Shown: in pieces, positions 1 through 8,263 of the stretch
Numbering within the stretch: position 1 is the first letter of the stretch
Layout: every line of letters begins with the position of its first letter
Assembly: GCA_022793905.1 (NCBI GenBank)
Contig: JAAWDU010000074.1
Location: forward strand, 1 to 33,491
Origin: Clostridia bacterium
GTDB lineage: Bacteria; Bacillota; Clostridia; TANB77; CAG-508
Reading direction: 5' to 3'
Length of the DNA stretch: 33,491 bases
Translations under genes and position numbers: made by a program
Notes under the pieces: model-generated
Databases searched by the model: none
Seen by the model: the letters and a program-made list of their open reading frames with translations, nothing else
Told to the model about the DNA's origin: nothing

Positions 1-1
1 A

Positions 2-299
2 AAAAACGATAAAACAATATCTTTAGATGGAAATATAGAATTGTATGAAACAAAACAAATAACAGCAGAAAGTCTTTTAGGAAAAATTCCTGTTCAAGTA
101 AAAGGAACGACAGTAAAAAAATTTAGTAGCATTTCTATAAAACATAATGTAAAAAAAGTGGACTTCTAAAGAAAAAGGGAAAATTTTAACAGGGAAAATA
201 GTTTCAATAGAAGTAGAAAAAATGTTTGAAAATGATATAAATTCTGTTATTATGCACTATTTGGATAGAAATGCAAAAGTAAAGAAAGATAGCAAATAA
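2..299 (+). pseudogene. 3' end of an unidentified gene, with a frame break at an A-run
   Basis: The frame entering at base 2 runs open to a TAA at 167-169. A second frame, one base off, then continues to a TAA at 297-299 with sensible composition (it includes ILTGKIVSIEVEKMFEND). Dropping one A from the seven-A run near 151-157 joins the two into one 98-codon tail. This is the only frame break in the window that is not at a CGG, so a homopolymer indel, either real or a read error, is the simple explanation. The protein is not recognised and its start is outside the window. The joined reading is inference. Confidence 0.4.
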
Positions 300-439
300 A
301 TTTCAATGTTGATATTTTAAATACATTTACAATTTTATATACATATGAAATATCATAAAGAAAAAGTATCAAGCGAAATACATTAAGTGTTATCAATAAT
401 AAAAGAAATTTTGCATATAATAAAAATAAGGTTGAGTTA

Positions 440-468
440 TTGACAATAGCCAAAAAATACTTTATAAT
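440..468 (+). promoter_or_regulatory. Sigma-A promoter of the type III antitoxin RNA
   Basis: TTGACA at 440-445 and TATAAT at 463-468 are both perfect and are separated by 17 nt. Transcription would start near 475, just before the tandem repeats. Confidence 0.85.
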
Positions 469-490
469 TAACTTAACAAGAAAATATTAC

Positions 491-590
491 GTCGCTCTTG
501 GGTGGTGCGACTAACAAATTATCCCAAACGATAAATATGTGTCGCTCTTGGGTGGTGCGACTAACAAATTATCCCAAATGAAAATATATG
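491..590 (+). ncRNA. Tandem-repeat antitoxin RNA (ToxI/CptI-like), two 50-nt units
   Basis: Two head-to-tail units of 50 nt (491-540 and 541-590) are identical over their first 38 bases. Each begins with a GTCGC...GCGAC stem-loop followed by a single-stranded AT-rich stretch and CCCAAA. They lie directly behind a strong promoter and ahead of a terminator hairpin and the toxin gene. That is the architecture of type III systems, where the repeat RNA is cut by the toxin into units that fold as pseudoknots and inhibit it. The assignment rests on this layout and on the neighbouring toxin. The fold was not computed. Confidence 0.75.
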
Positions 591-591
591 T

Positions 592-617
592 CCTCCCTTT
601 GAAATATAAGGGGGGCT
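592..617 (+). terminator. Attenuating hairpin between antitoxin RNA and toxin
   Basis: CCTCCCTT at 592-599 can pair with AAGGGGGG at 608-615, followed by a weak T-rich stretch. Type III loci carry a leaky terminator here, which keeps antitoxin RNA in excess over toxin mRNA. Confidence 0.75.
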
Positions 618-640
618 TCATTTATAGAATGGAGCGAGTA

Positions 641-1111
641 ATGGAAATAAAAAAAGGGTATGTATATCATATAAAAGATGAGTATTTTGAAGTAGTACAA
701 GATAAAACACTTATGAGAAATCATGAAAATGGAAAAGCAAGACCTACATATTTTTGTGTAAAGGAAAACAATTCAGATATTTTATGGTTTATTCCTATGA
801 GTAGTAAAGTGGAAAAATATAAGGAAATAAGAGATAAAAAGATAAAAAAGTATGGAAATTGTGATAGTATTTTAATTAAACAGTTTTTAGGACAAGATTC
901 AGTATTTCTTTTACAAAATATGTTTCCAACTATAGAAAAATATGTAGACCATGTACATATAATAAATGGAACTGAAGCTAGAGTAATTGATAGTGTTGCA
1001 AGAGAACTAGAGGCTAACTTTTATAAGATAATGGGACTAATAAAACAGGGTAAAAAAGTAATTTTTACAGATGTGAGCAATGACTTGAATAAGATAAAAG
1101 AAGAACTTTAA
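641..1111 (+). CDS. Type III toxin, CptN/ToxN-like endoribonuclease
   Basis: A protein of 156 residues starting at ATG 641, which has GGAG six bases upstream. An in-frame ATG at 629 lacks a comparable ribosome binding site. Recognisable features are the N-terminal KKGYVYHIKDEYF, then RPTYFCVKENNSDILWFIPM, a basic VEKYKEI segment, and a C-terminal helix ending in LIKQGKKVIFT. These resemble clostridial CptN-family toxins, which are compact endoribonucleases of the ToxN/AbiQ fold that cut their own repeat RNA and cellular mRNA. The repeat RNA and terminator immediately upstream strengthen the call. Such loci often act as abortive-infection phage defence. The family call is from memory of motifs; which type III subfamily it belongs to is less certain. 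Confidence 0.75.
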   Translation: MEIKKGYVYHIKDEYFEVVQDKTLMRNHENGKARPTYFCVKENNSDILWFIPMSSKVEKYKEIRDKKIKKYGNCDSILIKQFLGQDSVFLLQNMFPTIEKYVDHVHIINGTEARVIDSVARELEANFYKIMGLIKQGKKVIFTDVSNDLNKIKEEL

Positions 1112-1281
1112 TAAATTTCCAATAACATTACTCTTATTTTCATATTTTTTCAAATGTAATCACCTACAAATCAAATTTTTTACTTGATTTTATTACAAAT
1201 TTCATATAAAATATCGAAAAATCCTCGAGTTTTTGCATTAAATAAAAAAATAAATAGAAAGGAGCGATTTTAGATATAATA

Positions 1282-1320
1282 TAAAAAACACTAACAATAT
1301 ACTGCAATATAGTGTTAGTG
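1282..1320 (-). terminator. Rho-independent terminator of the HTH gene
   Basis: The inverted repeat at 1289-1320 has arms CACTAACA and TGTTAGTG, and is followed on the minus strand by a run of T (1282-1288). It lies just past the stop of the HTH gene. Confidence 0.75.
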
Positions 1321-1327
1321 AATATAA

Positions 1328-1660
1328 TTATTTAGTATTTAATAAATAAACAATCATTTGATTTACTACGGACTTATCTCTTTCATTTAAAAGTTCGTAG
1401 TTATCAATCATATTAGAAGAACTAGAATTAACTAGGTCTTTAAATAAAACTGTAGGTGAACAATTTGCAAGATTACAAATATTAATTGCATTATCTATGC
1501 TTATTCCAACTCTACCTGTTTCAATTTGAGAAATGAATTGTGAATTAAGATTTAGTTGTTCAGCAAATTTTTCTTGTGTCAAATTAAGACCTAGTCGAAT
1601 GTTTTTGACATTTTGACCTAATATGATATTGCCAGTATTATTATTTGTAGTATTATCCAT
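1328..1660 (-). CDS. XRE-family HTH transcriptional regulator
   Basis: A 110-residue protein. The helix-turn-helix spans about residues 17-70 (GQNVKNIRLGLNLTQEKFAE, then NSQFISQIETGRVGISID), a classic Cro/C1 fold. The C-terminal 40 residues are a short helical tail that may mediate dimerization. The start ATG follows a GGTGGAATA ribosome binding site. It stands alone between the type III locus and another small HTH gene, so it may be a leftover regulator of a mobile region. Target genes cannot be inferred. Confidence 0.85.
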   Translation of the reverse strand: MDNTTNNNTGNIILGQNVKNIRLGLNLTQEKFAEQLNLNSQFISQIETGRVGISIDNAINICNLANCSPTVLFKDLVNSSSSNMIDNYELLNERDKSVVNQMIVYLLNTK

Positions 1661-1961
1661 TATTCCACCTCAATAATAGTATAGACAAGATTGCAGAAAA
1701 AATGAAATTAGTGTAAGCTATATTTTTGCATTGAAATTATAGTTTACAGCTATATAAAAACTGAATAATATATTAAAATATAAGAAAACATTATTAGCAC
1801 AAAGATTATTAGAAAAATATAAATACTAAGTTGCAGCATTAAGAATTATGATATGAATAATAAAAGAAATCAATATTACAATATTATAAATGTTTTAGAA
1901 AAAAATTTATAATATTAATGAATAGGGAAAAATCTATTCATCAATTTTCTAAAATAAAGAA
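1661..1961. other. AT-rich intergenic gap
   Basis: About 300 bases of very AT-rich DNA with no plausible coding frame, RNA or clear repeat. It presumably holds the promoter of the upstream HTH gene, but no convincing -35/-10 pair stands out. Confidence 0.5.
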
Positions 1962-2207
1962 CTATTTTTTAGGCTTTTCATAGCTCATAATATCTTTTAA
2001 GTCACAACCAATAACAAAACATAATTTTGATAATACATCTTTGTCGAATCTTTCAACAGTTCCATTATAGTATCGTTTAATTACCTGATGGTGTAAACCT
2101 GTTTTCTTAACTATTTGACTGACAGTAATTTTTTTCTTATCCATAATAGATTTTATATCGAATTTTATATCTCCATAATCTCTAAATACTATAATAGTAT
2201 TATCCAT
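1962..2207 (-). CDS. Small XRE-type HTH protein
   Basis: An 81-residue protein from ATG 2207, which has GGAGG eight bases upstream. A longer in-frame ATG at 2240 would include an arginine- and glutamate-rich leader and lacks a binding site. Residues 20-70 form a compact HTH (KKKITVSQIVKKTGLHHQV, then KDVLSKLCFVIGCDLKDIM), like the short repressor family in many Clostridia. The protein is almost only the DNA-binding domain. Function beyond DNA binding is unknown. Confidence 0.8.
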   Translation of the reverse strand: MDNTIIVFRDYGDIKFDIKSIMDKKKITVSQIVKKTGLHHQVIKRYYNGTVERFDKDVLSKLCFVIGCDLKDIMSYEKPKK

Positions 2208-2953
2208 ATAAACCTCCATTCCGTCGCTTCGCTCCGGCACAAAGTGCCATGAAAAATGCGACTATTTTAATTTTCTTTATTTAGTTTCCATAACATAGTA
2301 TAATTATCTCCTAGAATATATAAATACACTACAGAACACGGGGAGGTGAGTAGAATATTATCTCAACCTCAGTTAGGAGGTATATACCTATGTTAAAAAT
2401 TGTATATCCTAAAAATTAAAATATTAAATTTAGTATAAAATTTTTCATTAATTTAAAATTAAAATAATTTTGTGCAAAGTTTAATTTATAAATTTTATAA
2501 TTATTTTTTTAACAAATTCATTTAATACTTCTATAAATATTTATAAATTACTATTATACTACTATAAAAATATTTTGATTGCTAGACTTTCTAAAATCGT
2601 TTTTAAGACATTTTATATTGAAATCAACAAGTTAATTTGTAATTAAATTACTTAAAATAAAAATTACATATATTTTTATATAAATAGTATAACATCATTG
2701 ATTTTAATTGGTTTTAAGGCATTTTAAAAAAATAGACATATAGTTTGTTGTTGGAATAAGAAGGTCAAATAATGTAGATATAGCAAAAATTAGACGGACA
2801 CCTGGTATAGGCAGTCCAAATATTTTGGGAATATGAGTTTTTGCACAAAACTTTGATTTTGTGCAATGTTGTATTTTAATAATTTTATAAAAATATACCT
2901 TCAAATGTTAGATTTTGTACTAGCATTTAAAGATATATTTAAACAAATATTTC
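2208..2953. other. Gene-poor region with palindromes and a nine-codon ORF
   Basis: About 745 bases of mostly AT-rich DNA. Near 2218-2260 are a short palindrome (GGCACTTTGTGCC) and a GC-rich patch. At 2345-2370 GAGGTGAG can pair with CTCAACCTC. An excellent AGGAGG then precedes a nine-codon ORF at 2390-2419 (plus strand), which looks like a ribosome binding site that lost its gene. A 66-codon minus-strand frame (2704-2904) has a hydrophobic, proline-glycine-rich stretch (GLPIPGVRLIFAISTLFDLL). It could be a decayed membrane-protein fragment, but I cannot support it as a gene. Confidence 0.4.
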
Positions 2954-5161
2954 TTACTTATCTATCTTTTTGAGTCTCAAAGTATTAATTATTACTGTTA
3001 TACTGCTTAATACCATAGCTAAACTCGCAATCATTGGATTTATGGAAATGCCAAATGGCTTTAAGATTCCACAAGCAACAGGTATCATTAAACAATTATA
3101 AAAAAATGCCCAAAATAAGTTTTGTTTAATATTTTTTAATGTTTTTTTACTTATATTGATTAATCTAACTATACACCCTAAATCATTTTTAGTAAGTATT
3201 ACATCAGATGAATCCATGGCTATATCAGTTCCACTATTTACACTCACTCCAATATCAGAATTTGCCAAAGCTGGACTATCATTTATTCCATCTCCACACA
3301 TCATTACAAACTTATTTTCTTCTTTAAATTGCCTAATTGTATTTGACTTTTCTCTTGGAAGTACATTTGATATTACTTTTTTTATTCCAAGTTCATTTGC
3401 TATTTTCTGAGCTGTTTCATCATTATCTCCTGTAAGCATTACTGTTTCAATTTTCATATTATGCAAATTATTTATCACTTCTTTTGCTTCATCTCTAACA
3501 ATATCATTTACGCCTATTAAAGCCATTATTTTTTCATCTTGTACCACATACACTATACTATTCCCTTTACTTGCAAGATTTTTTTCATCTTGCTTATGTA
3601 AATTCTCAATATTATAGCTCTCAAGTATTTTAGAATTTCCAATAATAACTCTTTTGTTATCTACCCTTCCTATAATTCCATATCCAGAAACATTTCCAAA
3701 TTCTTTAACTTCCAATTTTAAGATTTTATTATCTTCCAAGTAATCAATAAAGGCTTTTCCTATAGGATGTACTGTTTTGCTTTCTATACTTCCTACTATT
3801 TGTAACAGTTTCTCATCAGTAATATCACTATAATTCTTGACTTCTGATATTTTCAGTTTACCATAAGTTAGAGTTCCTGTTTTATCAAAAACAACTACAT
3901 TTGTTTTTCCTGCATTTTCTAATATTTCGCTTTTCTTAATCAATATACCATTACTAGCACACAATCCTTCACTTACTATTATTGCAAGAGGTGTTGCAAG
4001 ACCTAAACTGCAAGGACAAGCTATAACTAAAATAGTTACAAATGTAGTTATAGCTACTTCAAAACTTTGCCCAACAATCAGATAAGCTATAAATGTTAAT
4101 ATTGCTAAACCAATTACAATTGGTACAAAATATCCTGAAACAGTATCAGCAACTTTCGCAATTGGTGCTTTGGTATTACTTGCATTAATAACAAGTTTCA
4201 CAATTTCAGATACAGTAGATTCTTTTCCAATCTTCTCTGCCTTATATTCAATATATCCATCATAATTTAAGCTTCCAGCAATTACCTTACTTCCTTTTTC
4301 TTTTGTTTGTGGTTTGCTTTCTCCTGTTATAAACGATTCATCGAGATGAGCTTTCCCTTCTAAAACTTCTCCATCTACTGCTATCTTTTCCCCTGCTTTA
4401 CAAACTACAATATCTCCTTTATGAATTTCGTCTAATGTTACTTTCTTTAATTTTCCATCAATTTTTATTACAGCTGTATTTGGTGTTATTTTAACTAATT
4501 TTTGTATTGCTTCTTTTGTTTTATCTTTACTTAATCCATCTATATATCTTCCAAACTTTATAAAATATATAATTATACTTGAAGATTCAAAATATAAATT
4601 CATAACTAAATGTGTATTTCCATTAAATACTAAGTACATATTATATAGACTATATAGAAAACTTGTAACTACTCCTATTCCAACTAATGTGTCCATATTA
4701 GGTGTTTTATGAATTAAATTTTTATAACCATTCTTTAATATATCAAATCCATAAACTATAAAAGATATAGTTAAGACAAACAAAGAAATCATATAATTAT
4801 AGGTAAAGTCATGAGGATCAAGAAAAGGAATTGCAGGTAAATTTATCATATGCCCCATAGAAATATACATCAAAAGAAGTGCAAGAAATGTGAATATAAT
4901 AAACTTTATTTTTTCCTTTTTACTTTTTTTATTAGTTTTTATTTCCTTAAATTCACCTAAACTCTTAAAGCCTGCTTTTTTCACAAATTCTTCGATTTTT
5001 TGTACATTTAATTTTGTTTCGTCGTATTCTATAATGGCATTTGCCATTATAAGATTTACTGAAGCATTACTAATTCCCTCTTGTTTATTTAAGTACTTTT
5101 CTAATCCATTTGAACAAGCTGAACATGTCATTCCATCAATGGATAAAACAATTTTTTTCAT
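2954..5161 (-). CDS. copA: P1B-type ATPase, copper exporter CopA
   Basis: A 735-residue copper-translocating P-type ATPase. One heavy-metal-associated domain at the N-terminus carries MTCSAC (about residues 12-17). The transmembrane CPC motif (ACPCSLGLATP) binds the metal. TGES is in the actuator domain, DKTGTLT holds the phosphorylated Asp, VHPIGKAF is in the nucleotide domain, and GDGINDSPALA closes the P-domain. Eight membrane helices are predicted. It pumps Cu(I) out of the cytoplasm. The CopZ-like chaperone gene lies 13 bp upstream on the same strand, so the two form one operon. It has no in-frame CGG in 735 codons, in contrast to many neighbours. Confidence 0.95.
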   Translation of the reverse strand: MKKIVLSIDGMTCSACSNGLEKYLNKQEGISNASVNLIMANAIIEYDETKLNVQKIEEFVKKAGFKSLGEFKEIKTNKKSKKEKIKFIIFTFLALLLMYISMGHMINLPAIPFLDPHDFTYNYMISLFVLTISFIVYGFDILKNGYKNLIHKTPNMDTLVGIGVVTSFLYSLYNMYLVFNGNTHLVMNLYFESSSIIIYFIKFGRYIDGLSKDKTKEAIQKLVKITPNTAVIKIDGKLKKVTLDEIHKGDIVVCKAGEKIAVDGEVLEGKAHLDESFITGESKPQTKEKGSKVIAGSLNYDGYIEYKAEKIGKESTVSEIVKLVINASNTKAPIAKVADTVSGYFVPIVIGLAILTFIAYLIVGQSFEVAITTFVTILVIACPCSLGLATPLAIIVSEGLCASNGILIKKSEILENAGKTNVVVFDKTGTLTYGKLKISEVKNYSDITDEKLLQIVGSIESKTVHPIGKAFIDYLEDNKILKLEVKEFGNVSGYGIIGRVDNKRVIIGNSKILESYNIENLHKQDEKNLASKGNSIVYVVQDEKIMALIGVNDIVRDEAKEVINNLHNMKIETVMLTGDNDETAQKIANELGIKKVISNVLPREKSNTIRQFKEENKFVMMCGDGINDSPALANSDIGVSVNSGTDIAMDSSDVILTKNDLGCIVRLINISKKTLKNIKQNLFWAFFYNCLMIPVACGILKPFGISINPMIASLAMVLSSITVIINTLRLKKIDK

Positions 5162-5174
5162 AACTTTTATTCTC

Positions 5175-5378
5175 CTATATTACTTCATACCCTATATCTT
5201 CAAGAGTTTCTTTTATAGTTTCTTCTAATACAAATTTATTTAACATTATAACCACCTTTCCTGTTTTATGATCAGCTTTTACACTCTCTATTCCTTCAAT
5301 ATCTTCAAGTGATTTTTTTACTCTATTTTCACATCCTCCACACATCATACCTTTTACATTTAAAACTATTTCTTTCAT
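5175..5378 (-). CDS. copZ: CopZ-like copper chaperone
   Basis: A 67-residue single heavy-metal-associated domain with the beta-alpha-beta-beta-alpha-beta layout. GMMCGGC supplies the CxxC copper-binding cysteines at about residues 12-15. The length is that of CopZ. It is first gene of a copZ-copA operon and would hand Cu(I) to the ATPase. No CsoR or CopY gene is visible nearby, so the regulator must lie elsewhere. Confidence 0.9.
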   Translation of the reverse strand: MKEIVLNVKGMMCGGCENRVKKSLEDIEGIESVKADHKTGKVVIMLNKFVLEETIKETLEDIGYEVI

Positions 5379-5546
5379 AAAAATTTATCATTCCTTTCTT
5401 TATTCAAATTTATGAATTTTATTATATACCTAATATAGTATTTTGTAAACATATAAGAAAAATATAATGCTAAGAAGTTAATTGTTTTTTTAATTGACAA
5501 ATTTATTAGCTTTTATTATAATTAACATATTAAAGGAGAGATAATA

Positions 5547-6551
5547 ATGATAGGTAATAAAGAAAATCCAGAATTTTTAAACTCATTTTTGCAATATTCA
5601 ACAGTTATATTAAATAAATCTCAAAATAGTGTAAAAGAGTATAATTATGACCTCTCTAACTTTTTTAAATTTATGTCTAATCATTTAGGCATATCTTCTG
5701 AAGAAAATATCAAAAATACTAATATAAATTCACTTGATATTTCCTTTTTAAAGCAAATTACACTTGAAGACATACATTCATATCTTTACTATTTAAAATC
5801 TGAATATAACAGTAAACCTGCAACTCTTGCAAGAAAAGCTTCTACTATAAGAGTTTTCTTCTCATATGTTACTACTAACAACAATTATGGTCTTGAAATA
5901 AACCCTGCTCAAAATTTAGAAAACCCCAAGCTTGATAGAAGACAGCCTAAATACTTAACTCTTGAAGAAAGTAAGGAATTACTTAAAGTATCAGAAATGC
6001 CTGCACCAAATGAAAATGCTAGAAATGTTGAAAGAGATTTTGCAATTATGACTTTATTCTTAAATTGTGGAATGCGTTTGTCTGAACTTGTTTCAATTAA
6101 TCTAAAAGATATCAAGTTTGATGATGCAAAAATGACTGTTATAGGTAAAGGAAACAAAGAAAGAACTATATACCTTAATAAAGCTTGCATGGAAGCTCTA
6201 AACAAATATATGGCTGTAAGACCTCCTAAAGATAAAATAAAAGAAAAAGATGAGGACGCATTATTTTTAAGTGAAAGGCTTGAAAGAATTAGTAGAAGGA
6301 CTGTACAATATGTTGTAGAAAAAGAGCTAAGGAAAGCTGGATTAGACACTACTAAATATTCTACACATAAATTAAGGCATACTGCTGCAACCTTAATGTA
6401 TCAGCATGGAAATGTTGATATAAGAGCTTTGCAAGAATTACTTGGTCATAAAAGTATATCTACAACAGAACTTTATACACATGTTGCAAATGCACAAGTT
6501 AGAGATGCAGTTGAAAGAAATCCTTTGTCTGGCGAAAACAAAAATATATAA
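5547..6551 (+). CDS. xerC: Tyrosine recombinase, XerC/XerD-type
   Basis: A 334-residue recombinase preceded by AAAGGAGAG. Residues 1-120 form the SAM-like core-binding domain. The catalytic domain carries the first Arg in CGMRLSELVSIN, the HxxR pair in STHKLRHTAATLMYQHG, the second His in LLGHKSISTTELYTH, and the nucleophile Tyr in that last motif. It resolves chromosome dimers at dif or acts as a related integrase. Its location near a yneA-like SOS gene is a familiar clostridial arrangement and favours a housekeeping Xer protein over a mobile-element integrase. It has no in-frame CGG. Confidence 0.88.
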   Translation: MIGNKENPEFLNSFLQYSTVILNKSQNSVKEYNYDLSNFFKFMSNHLGISSEENIKNTNINSLDISFLKQITLEDIHSYLYYLKSEYNSKPATLARKASTIRVFFSYVTTNNNYGLEINPAQNLENPKLDRRQPKYLTLEESKELLKVSEMPAPNENARNVERDFAIMTLFLNCGMRLSELVSINLKDIKFDDAKMTVIGKGNKERTIYLNKACMEALNKYMAVRPPKDKIKEKDEDALFLSERLERISRRTVQYVVEKELRKAGLDTTKYSTHKLRHTAATLMYQHGNVDIRALQELLGHKSISTTELYTHVANAQVRDAVERNPLSGENKNI

Positions 6552-6558
6552 TTTATTT

Positions 6559-6595
6559 CCCCTGAAAGCTGAACAAAATGTTCAAACTTCAGGGG
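6559..6595. terminator. Hairpin between convergent xerC and cassette A
   Basis: Arms CCCCTGAA (6559-6566) and TTCAGGGG (6588-6595), with an inner GAACA/TGTTC pairing. It sits between two convergent genes and could serve both. The T-run is weak on both sides. Confidence 0.65.
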
Positions 6596-6607
6596 ATGCT
6601 GATTTTA

Positions 6608-7009
6608 TCAGCTCGCAGTAGATATAGGTGTGCAGAAGAGCCTGAACTCAGTATTCCAAATTTGCTTGATGATATAGATTGCGGGATCATTCACATCAAG
6701 CTCAGAAACATGCTTGTCTTCACTGAAATTTGTTCCTTCAGGAAACTCAAATCCTCGAACAATAGCATAATTACCATTATTAGGGAAATAATGCCTTTTG
6801 TCAGAGCACTCTGTTTTTCCTCTCTTCACTCGGATGTACTTAGGGAAATCATCCGAGGGCTGGATATCTTCGGGAAGGCAAGCATAAATGTGCTTATTGG
6901 ACATAAAGCCAAAATACACATTCACACAAGTGCCTTTCCCCTCCTCGTCCTTAACACTGATAATTTCCAACATAACGGGTTTATACTCGTCTACTGACAG
7001 AAATTTCAC
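6608..7009 (-). CDS. Unknown protein in GC-rich cassette A
   Basis: A 133-residue soluble protein, probably starting at GTG 7009, with GGAG about ten bases upstream. No family is recognised. It is acidic, with DEEGKGTCVNVYFGFM, a CLPEDIQPSDDFP segment and a C-terminal helix. Third-position GC and codons such as CTC, GTC and TCC are far richer than in the flanking genes, suggesting a foreign origin. It carries no in-frame CGG, so it is readable under either decoding rule. It has its own promoter and a terminator, making a self-contained unit between xerC and the yneA-like gene. Confidence 0.7.
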   Translation of the reverse strand: MKFLSVDEYKPVMLEIISVKDEEGKGTCVNVYFGFMSNKHIYACLPEDIQPSDDFPKYIRVKRGKTECSDKRHYFPNNGNYAIVRGFEFPEGTNFSEDKHVSELDVNDPAIYIIKQIWNTEFRLFCTPISTAS

Positions 7010-7102
7010 TACTGCTACACTCCTTTACAAATTTTTTAGCTAAGTTATGCTAATTGCTTTTTGCGGAGTTTTTTTGCAAAAGCTACTCTAGCTGATAATA
7101 TA

Positions 7103-7131
7103 ATTATAGCAAAAATATATATTGTTTTCAA
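7103..7131 (-). promoter_or_regulatory. Sigma-A promoter of cassette A
   Basis: On the minus strand, TTGAAA (7126-7131) and TATAAT (7103-7108) are separated by 17 nt. The leader to the GTG start is nearly 90 nt. Confidence 0.8.
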
Positions 7132-7141
7132 GTATTTTTCT

Positions 7142-7444
7142 CTAATATGTAGCAATCTCTAATGTTTGACCAGATTTTAAATTAGCATTATTTAATTTAT
7201 TTATCGATTTTATATTCTCTATAATATCTCTTACATCTTGCCCTTTATAATAGCTATTACTCCTTTGTTCTTTCTCAGCAATATCCCACAAAGTATCTCC
7301 TTGAATTACTGAAACTGTTTTATATTTTATTTCTTGATGAGAAAATGCATTAGTAGAAATTAATAGATTTATTCCCACAACTATGCTTACCATTAAAATT
7401 ATTGCTCTTACAAATTTTTTCTTATTTTTAATTATCATAATCAT
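7142..7444 (-). CDS. yneA: LysM-domain cell-division suppressor, YneA-like
   Basis: A 100-residue protein. One N-terminal membrane segment (about residues 12-32) follows a lysine-rich cytoplasmic start. A single LysM domain (about residues 50-98; SVIQGDTLWDIAEK and LKSGQTLEIA) would face the cell wall. That is the architecture and size of YneA, the SOS-induced inhibitor of division in Firmicutes. A near-consensus LexA box lies inside its promoter, which supports the assignment. lexA itself, often a neighbour, is not in the window. Confidence 0.85.
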   Translation of the reverse strand: MIMIIKNKKKFVRAIILMVSIVVGINLLISTNAFSHQEIKYKTVSVIQGDTLWDIAEKEQRSNSYYKGQDVRDIIENIKSINKLNNANLKSGQTLEIATY

Positions 7445-7484
7445 TTCTCCTTTTTACCGAACGTATATTTGTTAATTTAAAATA

Positions 7485-7513
7485 ATTATATACGAACAAA
7501 AGTTTATTGTCAA
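7485..7513 (-). promoter_or_regulatory. LexA-controlled promoter of the yneA-like gene
   Basis: On the minus strand, TTGACA (7508-7513) and TATAAT (7485-7490) have a 17-nt spacer. CGAACAAAAGTTTA, read on the plus strand at 7493-7506, fills that spacer and matches the Gram-positive SOS box CGAAC-N4-GTTYG at nine of ten positions. A weaker half-matching box (CGAACGTATATTTG) lies at 7458-7471 downstream of the start point. LexA bound here would block RNA polymerase. Confidence 0.8.
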
Positions 7514-7557
7514 TACTTTTTTTAATAAAAAATGAAAAAATGTTTGCATTTATACTT

Positions 7558-8126
7558 CTATAATATCAAAGGCTGTATTTGTTCCTTATCTAATGCATAC
7601 TCTATCGCTTTTGGTATATATTTCGGAATAAAAGATAAATTTTTAGGCTTAGTTAAAGGATTACTTTGTGAAAAAGGAATAAAAAAAATATTTTTACTAT
7701 TTAACAATCTTCCGATATTCTCTGCATTTTTGCTAAGTGCATCTTTTGCAGTTATTCCGTATGAGAACTGATTTATCATGCAATAAATTTGCTTTAACTA
7801 CACTAAGCACTGCTGTATCATATATATTGTTTGCAAGTTTAAAAATACTGCTTCCGTGAGCATGGAGCAATACATACTATATCTGCTTGCACAATTTCGG
7901 ATTCACTGATATCACATATAACCTTTTTCATACAAATTTCTTCTATTTCTTGAACAAAATCAAAAAGTTCTCCAGATTTATCAGAAAACTCATAATCATC
8001 TAAAGACATTATTGGGATTACTTCTCCACCTTCTTTTACTAGATTTTTAATTTCATTAATTGTATGTCTGAAGGCATAAAAAACGCCTGTTAAGCAAAAT
8101 GCAATTCTTTTCCCTTTAATTTTCAA
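7558..8126 (-). CDS. spoVFB: Dipicolinate synthase subunit B, two C-skip sites
   Basis: A flavoprotein-like subunit of dipicolinate synthase, which makes the spore-core dipicolinic acid from dihydrodipicolinate. Read straight, the frame stops soon after IVCIAPCS. Passing over the C of CGG at 7854-7856 and again at 7757-7759 gives one 188-residue protein. The glycines restored are residues 91 (PCSG, matching PCTG of the family) and 123 (LIGITAKDAL). Family landmarks on both sides are GKRIAFCLTG at the N-terminus and KNIFFIPFSQSNP and EQIQPLIL at the C-terminus. An out-of-frame CGG in the same gene (AAT ATC GGA) causes no shift. The partner spoVFA is not adjacent. Confidence 0.9.
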
Positions 8127-8203
8127 GTTAAATGCCCTCCTTTTCTTGCTCCATATATTTTATGAAATTATGTAAATTTTGCGACTTTATTTTAAGTAAA
8201 AGT

Positions 8204-8232
8204 TTGCATACTATTGAAAAATGTGATATAAT
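8204..8232 (+). promoter_or_regulatory. Promoter of guaA
   Basis: TTGCAT (8204-8209) and TATAAT (8227-8232) are spaced 17 nt apart. The leader is only about 25 nt, too short for a purine riboswitch. Confidence 0.75.
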
Positions 8233-8263
8233 TATAAACAATTAAATTTTGGAGGTATTAAAT

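Noticed and set aside
491..590. CRISPR-like array
   Set aside because: Only two units with a nearly constant 12-base remainder instead of variable spacers, and no cas genes. Promoter, hairpin and toxin order fits type III antitoxin RNA.
2704..2904. 66-codon frame as a gene
   Set aside because: No ribosome binding site, low-complexity AT-rich setting, and no recognisable family. At best a membrane-protein relic.
5909..6349. 146-codon minus-strand frame inside the xerC-type gene
   Set aside because: It overlaps the catalytic part of a clear tyrosine recombinase on the other strand and has no own signals.
6578..6997. Long plus-strand frame opposite cassette A
   Set aside because: It is a shadow of the minus-strand gene, which has a promoter, start and terminator in the right places.
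8127..8263. Purine riboswitch ahead of guaA
   Set aside because: The promoter leaves a leader of only about 25 nt, too short for a riboswitch.
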